The notes below the pieces were generated by a model. It was not told the DNA's origin. It saw nothing but the letters and a program-made list of their open reading frames with translations, and did no database searches. Both the position numbers and the translations under genes were made by a program. From JAJXZP01 sp963787185 (lineage in GTDB: Bacteria > Spirochaetota > Spirochaetia > Treponematales > Rectinemataceae), in contig CAWBCC010000019.1 of NCBI GenBank assembly GCA_963787185.1, forward strand, positions 1 through 64,000: DNA of 64,000 nucleotides. Direction: 5' to 3'. Shown here piece after piece: positions 1 through 8,669 of this stretch. How positions within the stretch are numbered: the first letter of the stretch is position 1; each line of letters starts with the position of its first letter.

Positions 1-735
1 AGCACGCGAGCTCGAGGAGCTTGGTGTTACCCGCAAGCAGGTAAGGCGAATCATGAAACGGGCCGGACTGCGGGCCATCTATCCGGGCAAACGAACAAGT
101 ATGCCGGCCAAGCAGCACAAGAAGTATCCGTACCTGCTACGGGGCAAGGCCATATGGCTGCCGAACCAGGTCTGGGCTACGGACATCACGTACATCAAGC
201 TCGCCGGCGGCGATGTCTACCTCGCAGCCATTATCGACATCTATTCGAGGAAGATACTCGCATGGCGGATATCGAACACCCTCGACGCTGAGTTCTGCAT
301 TGCAGCGCTCGAGGAGGCAATTGCGCTGTACGGTATTCCGGCGATCTTCAACACGGATCAGGGCTGCCAGTTCACGTCTGATGCCTTTATCGCCGTCCTG
401 GAATCGAATGAAATACAGATCAGCATGGACGGTGTGAATCGTGCTTTGGACAACATTTTTATCGAGCGCTTCTGGAGGACCTTGAAGTACGAGGACATTT
501 ACCTCAACGACTACCTGACGGCGATCGAGCTTAAGGCCGGGATGAAGAGATACATGGACTTCTACAACGGCAAGCGCTTCCACGCATCGCAAGACTACCA
601 GACTCCAAACGAAGTCTACGCAAGTAAGTTCCAAGAAAAAGAGAACGAAGAACTATCAGCTGCATAGAAACAAGAGGGGAGCTTGATCCACCTTATTTAT
701 CTTCCGATTCTGTATTGACAGAAGGGCTCTCTATA
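1..735 (+). mobile_element. IS3-family insertion sequence, right part (cut by window start)
   Basis: Bases 1-735 read the same as 49441-50175, the right part of the complete copy later in the window; I saw no difference by eye. The two copies diverge exactly after 735/50175, so this marks the furthest possible right end. An alternative end is the CA at 719-720, because the reverse complement from there starts TG and shares AATCGGA in register with the left end of the complete copy. Only the 3' part of the transposase gene lies in the window. Immediately downstream is the remnant of an unrelated transposase, so the element appears to have landed in older mobile DNA. Confidence 0.9.
2..667 (+). 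CDS. IS3-family transposase OrfB, C-terminal part
   Basis: Open from the window edge to the stop at 665-667 and identical in translation to the C-terminal part of the OrfB at 49310-50107. It contains the integrase core (rve) with the three acidic catalytic residues: Asp in WATDITYI, Asp in FNTDQGCQF and Glu in FIERFWRTLKYE. The enzyme cuts and joins element ends in the cytoplasm. The N-terminal part and OrfA lie outside the window, so whether this copy is active cannot be told, but nothing visible is broken. The first ATG (53) is internal to the protein. Confidence 0.9.
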   Translation, partial: ARELEELGVTRKQVRRIMKRAGLRAIYPGKRTSMPAKQHKKYPYLLRGKAIWLPNQVWATDITYIKLAGGDVYLAAIIDIYSRKILAWRISNTLDAEFCIAALEEAIALYGIPAIFNTDQGCQFTSDAFIAVLESNEIQISMDGVNRALDNIFIERFWRTLKYEDIYLNDYLTAIELKAGMKRYMDFYNGKRFHASQDYQTPNEVYASKFQEKENEELSAA

Positions 736-1344
736 GTCGCGGAGCGAGCGAAGCACCTGAGCGCCGACAAAGGCTATGATGACGGGAAGATTATCATCAA
801 GGCTCACGACGAACTCGGCATCGCCCCCATCATCGATATCCGGAACCTCTGGAAGGATGGCGAGCAGACGAAGATGGTGAACGGCAGCACGAATGTGGTG
901 TACGACCACCGCGGGAACGTATCGTGCCTCTGTCCGAAGACGCTCACGCCGCACGCGATGTGTTACGGTGGCTACGAGCGCGATCGGGAGAGCCTAAAGT
1001 ACCTCTGCCCGGCCCGCGCGAAGGGACTCAGCTGCGCCGGACAGGCCGAATGCACGACAGGGCGGCAGATCCGCATTCCACTCTCCGAGGATCGGAGGGT
1101 GTTCACGCCCGTAGCGCGGTCGAGCCATACGTGGGCACGTTTGTACGACATGCGGACCGCCGTGGAGCGGGTGAACTCGCGTATCGACGGAGCTTTCATG
1201 TTCGAGCACCACTACATCCGTGGAAAGGACAAAATGGAGGCCAGGGTGACGATAGCCTTCATTGTCATGCTGGCGATGGCGCTGGGGCGGATACGCCAAA
1301 ACCAGCCGAGCTTGATGAGAAGCCTGGTCAAGCGCGCGGGCTGA
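736..1344 (+). pseudogene. DDE transposase (IS4/IS1182-like), C-terminal fragment
   Basis: The frame enters from the IS3 junction without a start of its own and runs to a stop at 1342-1344. It shows the second part of a DDE transposase: ADKGYDDGK (second catalytic Asp region), a cysteine-rich insert (YLCPARAKGLSCAG) and the final-Glu region YDMRTAVERVNSRI followed by a hydrophobic C-terminus. The N-terminal half and first catalytic Asp are missing, so it cannot be active. Most likely the IS3 element inserted into it. The assignment to the IS1182-like group rests on remembered motif spacing and is moderate. Confidence 0.7.
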
Positions 1345-1630
1345 GCCCCATTTTCATTCTTCTCACACGTTTCCAAGGGGGAGCTGTTTCCGCAGCCCCA
1401 GGCACTAGCCTGATATACCCCTTTAGTCAGCCGGTTCCGTCGAGGTTTGAGGGTGCATTGCCATAGATCATCTCTTCAAGCCGACATGGGCGGCCGCTGA
1501 TCCGCGTCCCCCCGGCGGAAAGCCCGCCGAAAAGGGCTGACAGCGCAAATGCCTCGTCATGTAAATGGTGTGACATATTTGACGTTTCCGTGTATGATGA
1601 AGCGTGGCTCGCTCAACCACGCGCCTCGAC
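1345..1630. other. Gap between transposase remnants
   Basis: No gene is supported here. The stretch lies between the DDE transposase fragment and the IS630-type remnant and is probably the decayed end of one or both elements. I saw no RNA gene or clear terminator. Confidence 0.5.
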
Positions 1631-2460
1631 ATGCCTGAGGCTGATTTTGAGGAACTCACAAGCTCGTAAAAGCCCACAGCACGCCGCAGCAGACAGTGAT
1701 CCGCTGCAAAGTCGCCCTCATGTCCCGCGAAGGCTTGAGGGGAAAAGATATCGCCGGCGCGCTCGGCATCTCGCGAGCCATGGTGGTGTGATGGCAGCAG
1801 CGGTATCGTGATGTCGGGACTGGGCGCCTGCTTCATATTCAGCCCGGGCGGGGGCGAAGGCCGACGCACACGCCGGAGCAGGTCCACGAGGTGGTAACGA
1901 AGACAGCGACGACTCGGCCCGAGGGAATGACGTACTGGAGCACCCGCACAATGGCCAAGGCTGTCAGGATGAGCTCGGAGACGATCAGGAGGATATGGAG
2001 AGAGCATGGCCTGAAACCGCACCTCGTGACGACCTTCAAGGTCCCTAACGACAAGAACTTCGAGGAGAAGCTCACCGATGTCGTCGGGCTGTACTTGAAT
2101 CCGCCCAAGAAGGCCCTGGTCATCTGCATCGACGAGGAGAGCCAGATACAGGCGCTCGACAGAACCCAGCCGGTCCTTCCCTTGAAGAAGGGGAGGACCG
2201 GCACGATGACCCACGACTACAAACGAAACGGCACGTCAAGCCTGTTCGCGGCGCTCGAGGTGCTCACGGGAACGGTCACCGGCATCTGTCAAAGCCCGCA
2301 CCGTCACCAGGAGTTTATCCGCTTCCTCAACCACATCGACGCCCAATATGCGGATGGCGTAAAACCCAAACATACGACATGCCCTCAGGCGGAATGGGGG
2401 ACGCTTCCGCTCCCCCATTTTACGCCGCTTCCGACCAATCAGATAGCTCCTATATTATAG
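1631..2460 (+). pseudogene. IS630-family transposase, broken
   Basis: Pieces of an IS630-type transposase are visible in order. An ATG at 1631 opens a short frame ending near 1669. The helix-turn-helix part (SREGLRGKDIAGALGIS) follows in another frame at about 1681-1788 and is cut by a TGA at 1789-1791, where the family continues WQQRY. The same frame resumes to 2460 with a second HTH-like part (SSETIRRIWREHGLKPH) and the start of the catalytic domain, including the first acid in VICIDEESQIQAL. Family similarity fades after about 2349 (FIRFLNHIDAQY), so the C-terminal catalytic residues are lost. Frameshift, nonsense codon and truncation together make it a pseudogene. Confidence 0.75.
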
Positions 2461-2530
2461 TGCATAGCTTTATTGGAATACGCTTCATCATGCGTTGCCC
2501 TCGACGCTTGTATGCGCTCTTCCACCCAAA

Positions 2531-3484
2531 CTAAGGGGCGATACCAAGCGTACCCGACTTCAGGCCATTAACGGCCTTATCCACAGCCGCTCTGCCGGCA
2601 GCGGAGAGTAGAGCATTCTTCACAACGATTATACCGTTGTCTGCCATGCCCAAAACATGGCTCTGTCCGTCCAAAAGTTTCCCGGCAGCCTCCTCATAGC
2701 CCAGTTCATTCCAGTTGAACACAACGCTGCCAACAGTGACTTTAGGAGCCACTTTGGAGCAATCAGTGACGGCCCCAACAATCAGGACGCCCTTCGAGTC
2801 TTGCGCAGCCGACAGCACGCCAACGTAAGCCGCATCAAGTAAAGGTACGAGCACATCATTCCCATTGGCTATGAGAGCCAGGGATGCTTCACGCGCCTTG
2901 TCGACATCAGACCATGATCCGGTCGCAACCGAGCTGACCTTAACATTCTTTCCAACAGATTTGGCACCCTTCTCAAAATTGGCCAAAAATTGTTTATGAG
3001 GATCGTACCACTCACCCGTGATCATGGCGACCTTGTTGGATTTGGTCATTATGCCTGCCATCACCCCTGCAAGGTACCCGGCATGGGCATAGCTGACGGT
3101 TGCAGCCGTCACATTGGGAACGCCCCCGGTGTTGGTCGCAACACTAAAGACGAAGTGTGTTTTCGGATATTCTTTAGCCACCGTCTCGAGCGCTTCGCCG
3201 AACTGACCGCCCTGCCCAATTATGATGTCGTACCCCATTTGGGCAAACTGGCGAATCACCTCGAGTTGTTGGTCTTGGGTCACGTCCTCTTTATAAGCAG
3301 TTTCGAATCCGAACTCCTTCGCTGCCCTCACCATGCCTTCATAGGTATACTGATTAAAGGCCTCATCGGTTTTCTCACCAGGCAAAACCATCGCTACCCT
3401 ATGCATCGTTTGCGCGCTCGCAGGAACGGCCAAAAAGATCGCCGTAAGTAACGACATCCCAAAGATCAGTTGGAATTTCTTCAT
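2531..3484 (-). CDS. BMP-family ABC transporter substrate-binding protein
   Basis: A 317-residue protein of the BMP/PnrA-like family (PF02608), whose members bind nucleosides or purine-like ligands and deliver them to the two permeases and ATPase at 5069-8634. The N-terminus is a signal peptide (KKFQLIFGMSLL... with an ASA|Q cleavage site); there is no lipobox, so a soluble periplasmic protein is predicted, unlike the lipoprotein relatives. Family features include VAMVLPGEKTDEAFNQ near the mature start and DIIIGQGGQFGE. Start 3484 is preferred over 3511 because AAAGGAGAG lies just upstream. It is the last gene of the minus-strand block. Ligand identity (purine nucleoside, base, allantoin or hydantoin-like) is inferred from family and neighbours only. 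Confidence 0.85.
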   Translation of the reverse strand: MKKFQLIFGMSLLTAIFLAVPASAQTMHRVAMVLPGEKTDEAFNQYTYEGMVRAAKEFGFETAYKEDVTQDQQLEVIRQFAQMGYDIIIGQGGQFGEALETVAKEYPKTHFVFSVATNTGGVPNVTAATVSYAHAGYLAGVMAGIMTKSNKVAMITGEWYDPHKQFLANFEKGAKSVGKNVKVSSVATGSWSDVDKAREASLALIANGNDVLVPLLDAAYVGVLSAAQDSKGVLIVGAVTDCSKVAPKVTVGSVVFNWNELGYEEAAGKLLDGQSHVLGMADNGIIVVKNALLSAAGRAAVDKAVNGLKSGTLGIAP

Positions 3485-3823
3485 GTCCTTCTCTCCTTTG
3501 TAAGTTTGCATACGTCTTGTACGCTTTGTCCCTCTTCGCTCCTCAAGCTTCTATTGCATTCGGGTTCCTCCTTACCCTCTCTTTGACCATGTTTGCCATG
3601 AGTTGTTTCATGGGTCACGACTCTGGTTCGAGAGCTGCCTGCAACATCTTCCGCATCCTTCCACGCACGAACCCTCAATACTCTTCATCGTTTTGGTCTT
3701 TGCCTCGAACTGAATTTCGATGGCACCTTTTCTCACCGACGTTTCCCTTCGCGGTGGTTGTGTGTGACGTCAAAACCTTTCCGTGAAGAAATGTCTGTCT
3801 CCTGTTCTCTCCATAAGAATCGA
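3485..3823 (-). other. Intergenic region upstream of the BMP binding-protein gene
   Basis: 339 bases between the M20 hydrolase stop and the binding-protein start, both on the minus strand. It is long enough to hold a separate promoter for the binding protein, which usually has to be made in excess of the permeases. I could not pick out a convincing -35/-10 pair or terminator, and no gene is supported. Confidence 0.35.
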
Positions 3824-5008
3824 CTATATCGCTCCGTATTGGCCAGTGAGCTCGATAATCCTCGCATAGGACTTGGCGCTGAGCAGCAGCTCCTCGATGT
3901 CGAGATGCTCGTTGGGCTTATGTGCAAGAGCGAGATCGCCGGGTCCGTAGATCAGTGATGGAATGCTCATAGCACCTGCGCTAATGTTAGCGTTGGTGCA
4001 GCCTCTGAATATGATAGAATCGGTCTTGATCCCAGTTTGGATTAGAGCTTGCTCGACTAGTTTCCGGAAAGGTTCCTCAGGCGGCGTGGCCCAGGCGGCG
4101 AGAAAGTCCTCGTAATCGAGATGCTCGCCGGTGTAGCAGTCAACTGCTATCCGGCCAAGTTTCAATTCAACTTTCTCCGCTCCATTGAAGTCCTTAAGCG
4201 CCGCGCGAAATCGACTTAAGAAGCTCTGCTGGGTCTCTTCGGGCAACAAGCGGCATTCCCAAAGCACCCAGCAGTGATCTGGAACACATCCATTGCCGGG
4301 AGAGGGCTTTGACTTGATTTCCACTAGTTCGATCACATCCGCGCCGAAGACTGAATGCGTACGCCGGGGCATTTTGCGTATGCGCTCGCTTGCATCCATT
4401 GCTCGATAGATAGCATTGTCGCCCAGATGGGGCTGGGAACTGTGCGCCACCAGTCCATGTGTGGTCATTTCTACGGTGGTACGACCGACGCCTGCCACGG
4501 CAAGTTGATTCACACCCGTTGGCTCGCAGGTAATGACGGCATCGGCCTTGCGTCCCTCCAGAATCTTGCCTAAGCCTCGCCCGATCAGGAGTTCCTCAGC
4601 GACCGTCCCCGTGACCAGGATCGTCCCAGCGATAGTGGCCCTGTCGACAAAGGCAGCCGCACAAAGGCTAGCGGAAAGTCCGCCCTTCATGTCGACCGCA
4701 CCCCTTCCCCATATCTTGCCTCCGAAGATTTCGCCTCCGTATGGCTCATGCTCCCAAAGTTCAGGCATACGGATTGGTACAACATCCATATGTCCGTCGA
4801 AGACGATCGTCGGGCCGGATTCAGCACCGTAGATGGTTCCGATGACGTTTCCCCATTGATCAACCTCAACCTTATCGTATTTCAGTTTCTTCATTTGTCG
4901 GAAAACGGCAGCGGCTGTTTCCGCCTCATCTCCAGAAAAGCCAGGACATCGGATCAGTTCCTGCGTAAAGCGGAGGATTTCCTCTTGCCGATCTTTTGTC
5001 AATTCCAT
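3824..5008 (-). CDS. M20-family metallohydrolase (ArgE/DapE/YgeY type)
   Basis: A 394-residue zinc amidohydrolase-type peptidase. Visible M20 motifs in order: GHMDVVP (metal His, Asp), GRGAVDMKGG (bridging Asp), VAEELL (general-base Glu and metal Glu), CEPT, the dimerisation-domain His in HGLVAHSSQPH, and the final metal ligand in AHKPNEHL. Substrate is not readable from sequence; relatives hydrolyse N-carbamoyl or N-acyl amino acids or dipeptides. Its position between the transporter permeases and binding protein suggests it acts on the imported compound or its ring-opening product. Start 5008 (MELTK) has GGAG seven bases upstream; the ATG at 5041 lacks this. It is a distant paralogue of the YgeY-like gene at 12671-13885. 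Confidence 0.8.
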   Translation of the reverse strand: MELTKDRQEEILRFTQELIRCPGFSGDEAETAAAVFRQMKKLKYDKVEVDQWGNVIGTIYGAESGPTIVFDGHMDVVPIRMPELWEHEPYGGEIFGGKIWGRGAVDMKGGLSASLCAAAFVDRATIAGTILVTGTVAEELLIGRGLGKILEGRKADAVITCEPTGVNQLAVAGVGRTTVEMTTHGLVAHSSQPHLGDNAIYRAMDASERIRKMPRRTHSVFGADVIELVEIKSKPSPGNGCVPDHCWVLWECRLLPEETQQSFLSRFRAALKDFNGAEKVELKLGRIAVDCYTGEHLDYEDFLAAWATPPEEPFRKLVEQALIQTGIKTDSIIFRGCTNANISAGAMSIPSLIYGPGDLALAHKPNEHLDIEELLLSAKSYARIIELTGQYGAI

Positions 5009-5068
5009 ATCGATGTCTCCGAAAAAGCCAGAAATAGCCAACCAGCTACTTTCGGTAGCATTACAGCG

Positions 5069-5998
5069 TCACCCCACCTTCGTTGGATCGTAGGGTGCTC
5101 CCCATGTTTTTGGCGGGCGCGTGCGCCCCACCAAACCTGCAAGTGCAGCCAGTGTTAGGATATATGGGAACATCTGTAGGAACTGGTATGGGATGAGCGA
5201 ACCCATCGTCTGCATCCTAAGCTGGGCCGCATCTGCGGCACCGAATACCAGGCAAGCCAAGGCAATTCTCAGAGGGTCCCACCCCCCCACTACCACCGCT
5301 GCAAGAACAACAAACCCACGCCCGGCGGTCATACCCCCAGACGCAAAGTACCCCACTTCGCCGAGGGTCAGTGCACATCCTCCTAAGGCGGCGAAGATTC
5401 CGCTCAGAATAACCGCCTGATACTTCAATTTGATCACAGGCAGGCCGGCCGTCGCTGCCGCATTCGGATTATCGCCCACAGCACGCACATTCAAGCCCCA
5501 ATCAGTGTGATAAAGGACCCAACCTGCAATGAAGGGCAGGATTAAAGCGATCCATATAATAACAGGCTGTCGGAACAATATCGGGCCGATGATCGGGATA
5601 TGAGCAAAGCTCGAAGGGAACAGCGGTGGGAAGGTTGCTACCCGATGGGATCGGGTCGCAGAGAGGTAGGCGAACACAAGATTGGTCCCGCCTAAAGCCG
5701 CGAGATTGAACATCAGGCCGGTGACCACCTGATTGGTCCTTCGTGTTACAGTTAAATAGGCAAATGCCAGCCCGAGCACTAAGCCAAGTAGCATTGTGCC
5801 AATTGATGCTATGAGAACATTCCCGGTAAGAAAGCTCAGAGCGACCCCAGTGAGGGCCCCACAGAGCATGATGCCTTCGATACCGACATCGATCACGCCT
5901 GATCGCTCGGCGAACACTTCCCCGATGGAGACTAGTATCAGCGGTCCTCCCCACTGCAAAGTTGCCACCAGCCAACTGATGATCTGGTCAGCCGACAT
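5069..5998 (-). CDS. ABC transporter permease (BMP/nucleoside type, second permease)
   Basis: A 309-residue integral membrane protein with about eight to nine hydrophobic segments, of the branched-chain permease superfamily as found in NupQ/YufQ-type nucleoside importers. Diagnostic stretches are GEVFAERSGVIDVGIEG near residues 25-42 and LTLGEVGYFASGGMTAGRGF around 210-230. It overlaps the upstream permease by 11 bases (5988-5998) and has GGAGG at good distance from its ATG, so the two are translationally coupled. It should form the channel heterodimer with the 5988-7109 product in the inner membrane. Confidence 0.85.
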   Translation of the reverse strand: MSADQIISWLVATLQWGGPLILVSIGEVFAERSGVIDVGIEGIMLCGALTGVALSFLTGNVLIASIGTMLLGLVLGLAFAYLTVTRRTNQVVTGLMFNLAALGGTNLVFAYLSATRSHRVATFPPLFPSSFAHIPIIGPILFRQPVIIWIALILPFIAGWVLYHTDWGLNVRAVGDNPNAAATAGLPVIKLKYQAVILSGIFAALGGCALTLGEVGYFASGGMTAGRGFVVLAAVVVGGWDPLRIALACLVFGAADAAQLRMQTMGSLIPYQFLQMFPYILTLAALAGLVGRTRPPKTWGAPYDPTKVG

Positions 5999-7109
5999 GT
6001 TGTATTACCTCCGCATCTTCTTTTTCCGCTTTGTCTACCCGCTCCAGGCGCTTTCGCTCGCTGAACCCTACCGCGATCGTGAAGATCACGCATAACGCTA
6101 TGATGACAACTGTCATCGGTCCTCCGACGCCCGTCGAAACGGACATCGCTGCGCCGCCCGTTATCACAGTCGAGAAGAACAGCGTGCTGATGATGACTCC
6201 TAGCGGATTGCCGGCCGCAAGGAGCGCTACGGCGACGCCTAAAAATCCCTCACCGGAAACGAAATCCTGATACACTCGCATCTTCAATCCCATGACCTCG
6301 ATCGCTCCTGCCACGCCCCCCATCAGCGCTCCGATCACAAGCACAAACAGGATTTGACGTCTCACATTTACACCTGCATAGCGCGCCGCCTCCGGGTTCG
6401 TCCCAAGCATGCGGGTCCGAAAACCAAAAGGTGTGAACCGAATGGCCAGGTAGAAAATAATACAGGCTGCAATTCCGATGATGAAGCCGGGGTGCAGGCT
6501 GGTGCCGGGCATCAGGATCGGTAGTCTCGCGCTTGGTGCAATGATTCGCGACATTGGGAAAAAGGCACCGGGCTCCGCCATAGGCTGAGGATCATGAACC
6601 ATCCAGCCAGTAAAATATTGGGCCACATAATTCATCATGATCGTTGTGACTACCTCGTTTACACCCCTGTATGCCCGCAAGTATGCAGGCAACAGCCCCC
6701 AGACCCCAGCGATCAGCGCTCCCGCTAGAATTGCCAGGGTAATATGGACGAGGGGCGGCAGGAGTAGAGGAGCTATGCCAACCGCGCCGGCGCCAAGTGC
6801 CCCCATATACATGTACCCTTCTGCCCCGATGTTCCACAATCCGGCTTTAATGCCGATCGCAACACCCACACCGGTGAGAAGTAGTGGTGAGGCGCGGACA
6901 AGCACATTTGCGATCGACTGTGGACTGCCAAAAGCCCCCTTCACCATCGCCGCATATGCAACAAGCGGATTCACGCCTGAGAGTGCAATCAACACCGCTC
7001 CAGCTAGCAAGCCTAGAAGAATGCCGACAAGCGGGCGCGCGCCGGATAGGGCTAGCTGTCCAAGACCCGGCAAAGTAATGAGTTCTGGCCGTTTCTTCGT
7101 CTTAGCCAT
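5988..7109 (-). CDS. ABC transporter permease (BMP/nucleoside type, first permease)
   Basis: A 373-residue membrane protein matching NupP/YufP-type permeases. Typical stretches are LVRASPLLLTGVGVAIGIKAG and LWNIGAEGYMYMGALGA in the first half, EVVTTIMMNYVAQYF in the middle and SGEGFLGVAVALLAAGNP late. I chose the ATG at 7109 because GGAGG stands about eight bases upstream and this avoids overlap with the ATPase stop at 7114; the upstream ATG at 7136 would overlap it. It works with the 5069-5998 permease and the 7114-8634 ATPase in one importer. Confidence 0.85.
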   Translation of the reverse strand: MAKTKKRPELITLPGLGQLALSGARPLVGILLGLLAGAVLIALSGVNPLVAYAAMVKGAFGSPQSIANVLVRASPLLLTGVGVAIGIKAGLWNIGAEGYMYMGALGAGAVGIAPLLLPPLVHITLAILAGALIAGVWGLLPAYLRAYRGVNEVVTTIMMNYVAQYFTGWMVHDPQPMAEPGAFFPMSRIIAPSARLPILMPGTSLHPGFIIGIAACIIFYLAIRFTPFGFRTRMLGTNPEAARYAGVNVRRQILFVLVIGALMGGVAGAIEVMGLKMRVYQDFVSGEGFLGVAVALLAAGNPLGVIISTLFFSTVITGGAAMSVSTGVGGPMTVVIIALCVIFTIAVGFSERKRLERVDKAEKEDAEVIQHVG

Positions 7110-7113
7110 ACCA

Positions 7114-8634
7114 CTATACCTCCGCCACTTTCCCAAGCATCAACTGGCCAATGGTTGAAACATCCGCTCCATCACCGTCTACCTCTCCTATTATGTTCCC
7201 ACGAAACAGAACGATGATACGGTCGCTGAGTGACAAGACCTCCTGCAATTCAGTCGAAATGAACAGCACAGCCGCACCACGTTTTCGTTCACTAAGCAGA
7301 GTATCATGCACGCTTTCCACTGCGCCCAAGTCAAGCCCGCGAGTCGCCTGGGAGGCGATTTCGAGGACAGGTTCTGCGCTTAGCTCCCGTGCCACAACAA
7401 CCTTCTGCTGGTTCCCTCCTGACAGATGCCTCGCCTGAACTTCTGCAGAAGGTGGCCGGATGTTGTAGTCGGTGATCATTTTTCTGGCATGCTTTCTTAT
7501 GAGGTTATACTGCAGGATACCCCCCTTAGCGTAAGTTGGGCGCCAAAAATCCTTGATAACAAGATTCTCCGCTACACTGAGGTCCAGGAAGAGACCTGTC
7601 TTCTGTCTGTCTTCAGGGATATATCCGAAGAAGGAAGGATCATCCATAACACGATCAACAATACGCCCTTGAATGCGGATCGATCCGCCAGTCCGCTTTC
7701 GCAAACCTGCAATGCATTCGGCCAACTCACGTTGGCCATTGCCATCTACTCCTGCTACGCCCACGATCTCGCCAGAGTGGACGGTTAGATTAAAATTCCT
7801 CAGCGCAGGGAGACCGCGGTCGTCGTTAGCGCTCACATTTTCCATGACAAGGACGGGTTCTTTCTTCATTACAACTGGTCTGGGTTTGCGCTCCATCATG
7901 ACCGGGCGCCCAACCATCATACGCGCCAGTTCAAGCTGCGTTGCATCCTTTGTTGGCACAGTACCCACGACGCGACCGTCCCTGATGACAGTAATTCGAT
8001 CTGTAATTTCAAGCACCTCGCTCAATTTGTGACTGATGAAAATGACCGAGCGTCCCTCCTGGGTCAACTTACGAATTGCCCTGAAAAGTTGCTCTCCCTC
8101 ATCAGGTGTTAGCACGGAAGTAGGTTCGTCGAGTACGAGCAATTTGGCATCCCGGTACAATGCCTTCAAAATTTCCAGCCATTGTTGGTTCCCGACCGGC
8201 ATCCTCCATACCTCAGTAGAGGGATCTACATGAAGGCCATACTCATCGCACAGCTTTAACAAACGGCTGCGAGCAGGCGCAAGATCCAAGACCGGAGCGT
8301 GGTCGGAAGGAATGCCGAGGATCACATTCTCTAATGCTGTAAGAGCCTCTACCAGCATAAAATGCTGGTGCACCATGCCAATTCCGAGTCGAATGGCTTT
8401 AGCGGGGGACTCGATCTTAACCTGCTCGCCACTGATGAAGATCTGACCGCCGTCCGGTTGATAAAGCCCATAAAGGATGCTCATCAAGGTTGTCTTGCCG
8501 GCGCCGTTCTCACCAAGCAAACCTAGAACCTCGCCTTTCCGGCAATCGAGACTGATCCGATCGTTAGCTAGGACTCCAGGGAAACGTTTTGTGATCCCCT
8601 CCATACGCATTAGGACTCCGTCATGTTGTGCCAT
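7114..8634 (-). CDS. Duplicated-domain ABC transporter ATPase (nucleoside/purine importer)
   Basis: A 506-residue protein with two ATP-binding cassettes, as in NupO/YufO and sugar importers. The first has Walker A GLLGENGAGKTT and Walker B KLLVLDEPTSVL; its signature region reads VGNQQ rather than LSGGQ. The second has the degenerate Walker A VAGVDGNGQREL and signature LSGGNQQK, with ELSAEPVLEIASQATRGLD in place of a canonical Walker B; such asymmetry is normal in this family. It powers the permeases downstream. ATG 8634 has GGAG five to six bases upstream. A near-perfect 22-base tandem duplication covers this start and a decoy start at 8659 that soon hits a stop. Confidence 0.85.
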   Translation of the reverse strand: MAQHDGVLMRMEGITKRFPGVLANDRISLDCRKGEVLGLLGENGAGKTTLMSILYGLYQPDGGQIFISGEQVKIESPAKAIRLGIGMVHQHFMLVEALTALENVILGIPSDHAPVLDLAPARSRLLKLCDEYGLHVDPSTEVWRMPVGNQQWLEILKALYRDAKLLVLDEPTSVLTPDEGEQLFRAIRKLTQEGRSVIFISHKLSEVLEITDRITVIRDGRVVGTVPTKDATQLELARMMVGRPVMMERKPRPVVMKKEPVLVMENVSANDDRGLPALRNFNLTVHSGEIVGVAGVDGNGQRELAECIAGLRKRTGGSIRIQGRIVDRVMDDPSFFGYIPEDRQKTGLFLDLSVAENLVIKDFWRPTYAKGGILQYNLIRKHARKMITDYNIRPPSAEVQARHLSGGNQQKVVVARELSAEPVLEIASQATRGLDLGAVESVHDTLLSERKRGAAVLFISTELQEVLSLSDRIIVLFRGNIIGEVDGDGADVSTIGQLMLGKVAEV

Positions 8635-8660
8635 ATGCGACTCCATCATGTTGTGCCATA
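8614..8660 (-). repeat. Tandem 22-base duplication over the ATPase start
   Basis: 8614-8635 and 8639-8660 are the same 22 bases with one difference. Each copy contains ATGGCACAACATGA and GGAG on the minus strand. Only the inner copy opens into the ATPase frame; the outer ATG stops after about a dozen codons. It may be a neutral slippage product or may create a short leader peptide. Confidence 0.8.
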
Positions 8661-8669
8661 GTCAAAGGC

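Noticed and set aside
1789..1791. In-frame TGA in the IS630-type transposase as a selenocysteine codon
   Set aside because: The family has an ordinary residue here, a frameshift and truncation are also present, and no SECIS-like hairpin was seen directly after it.
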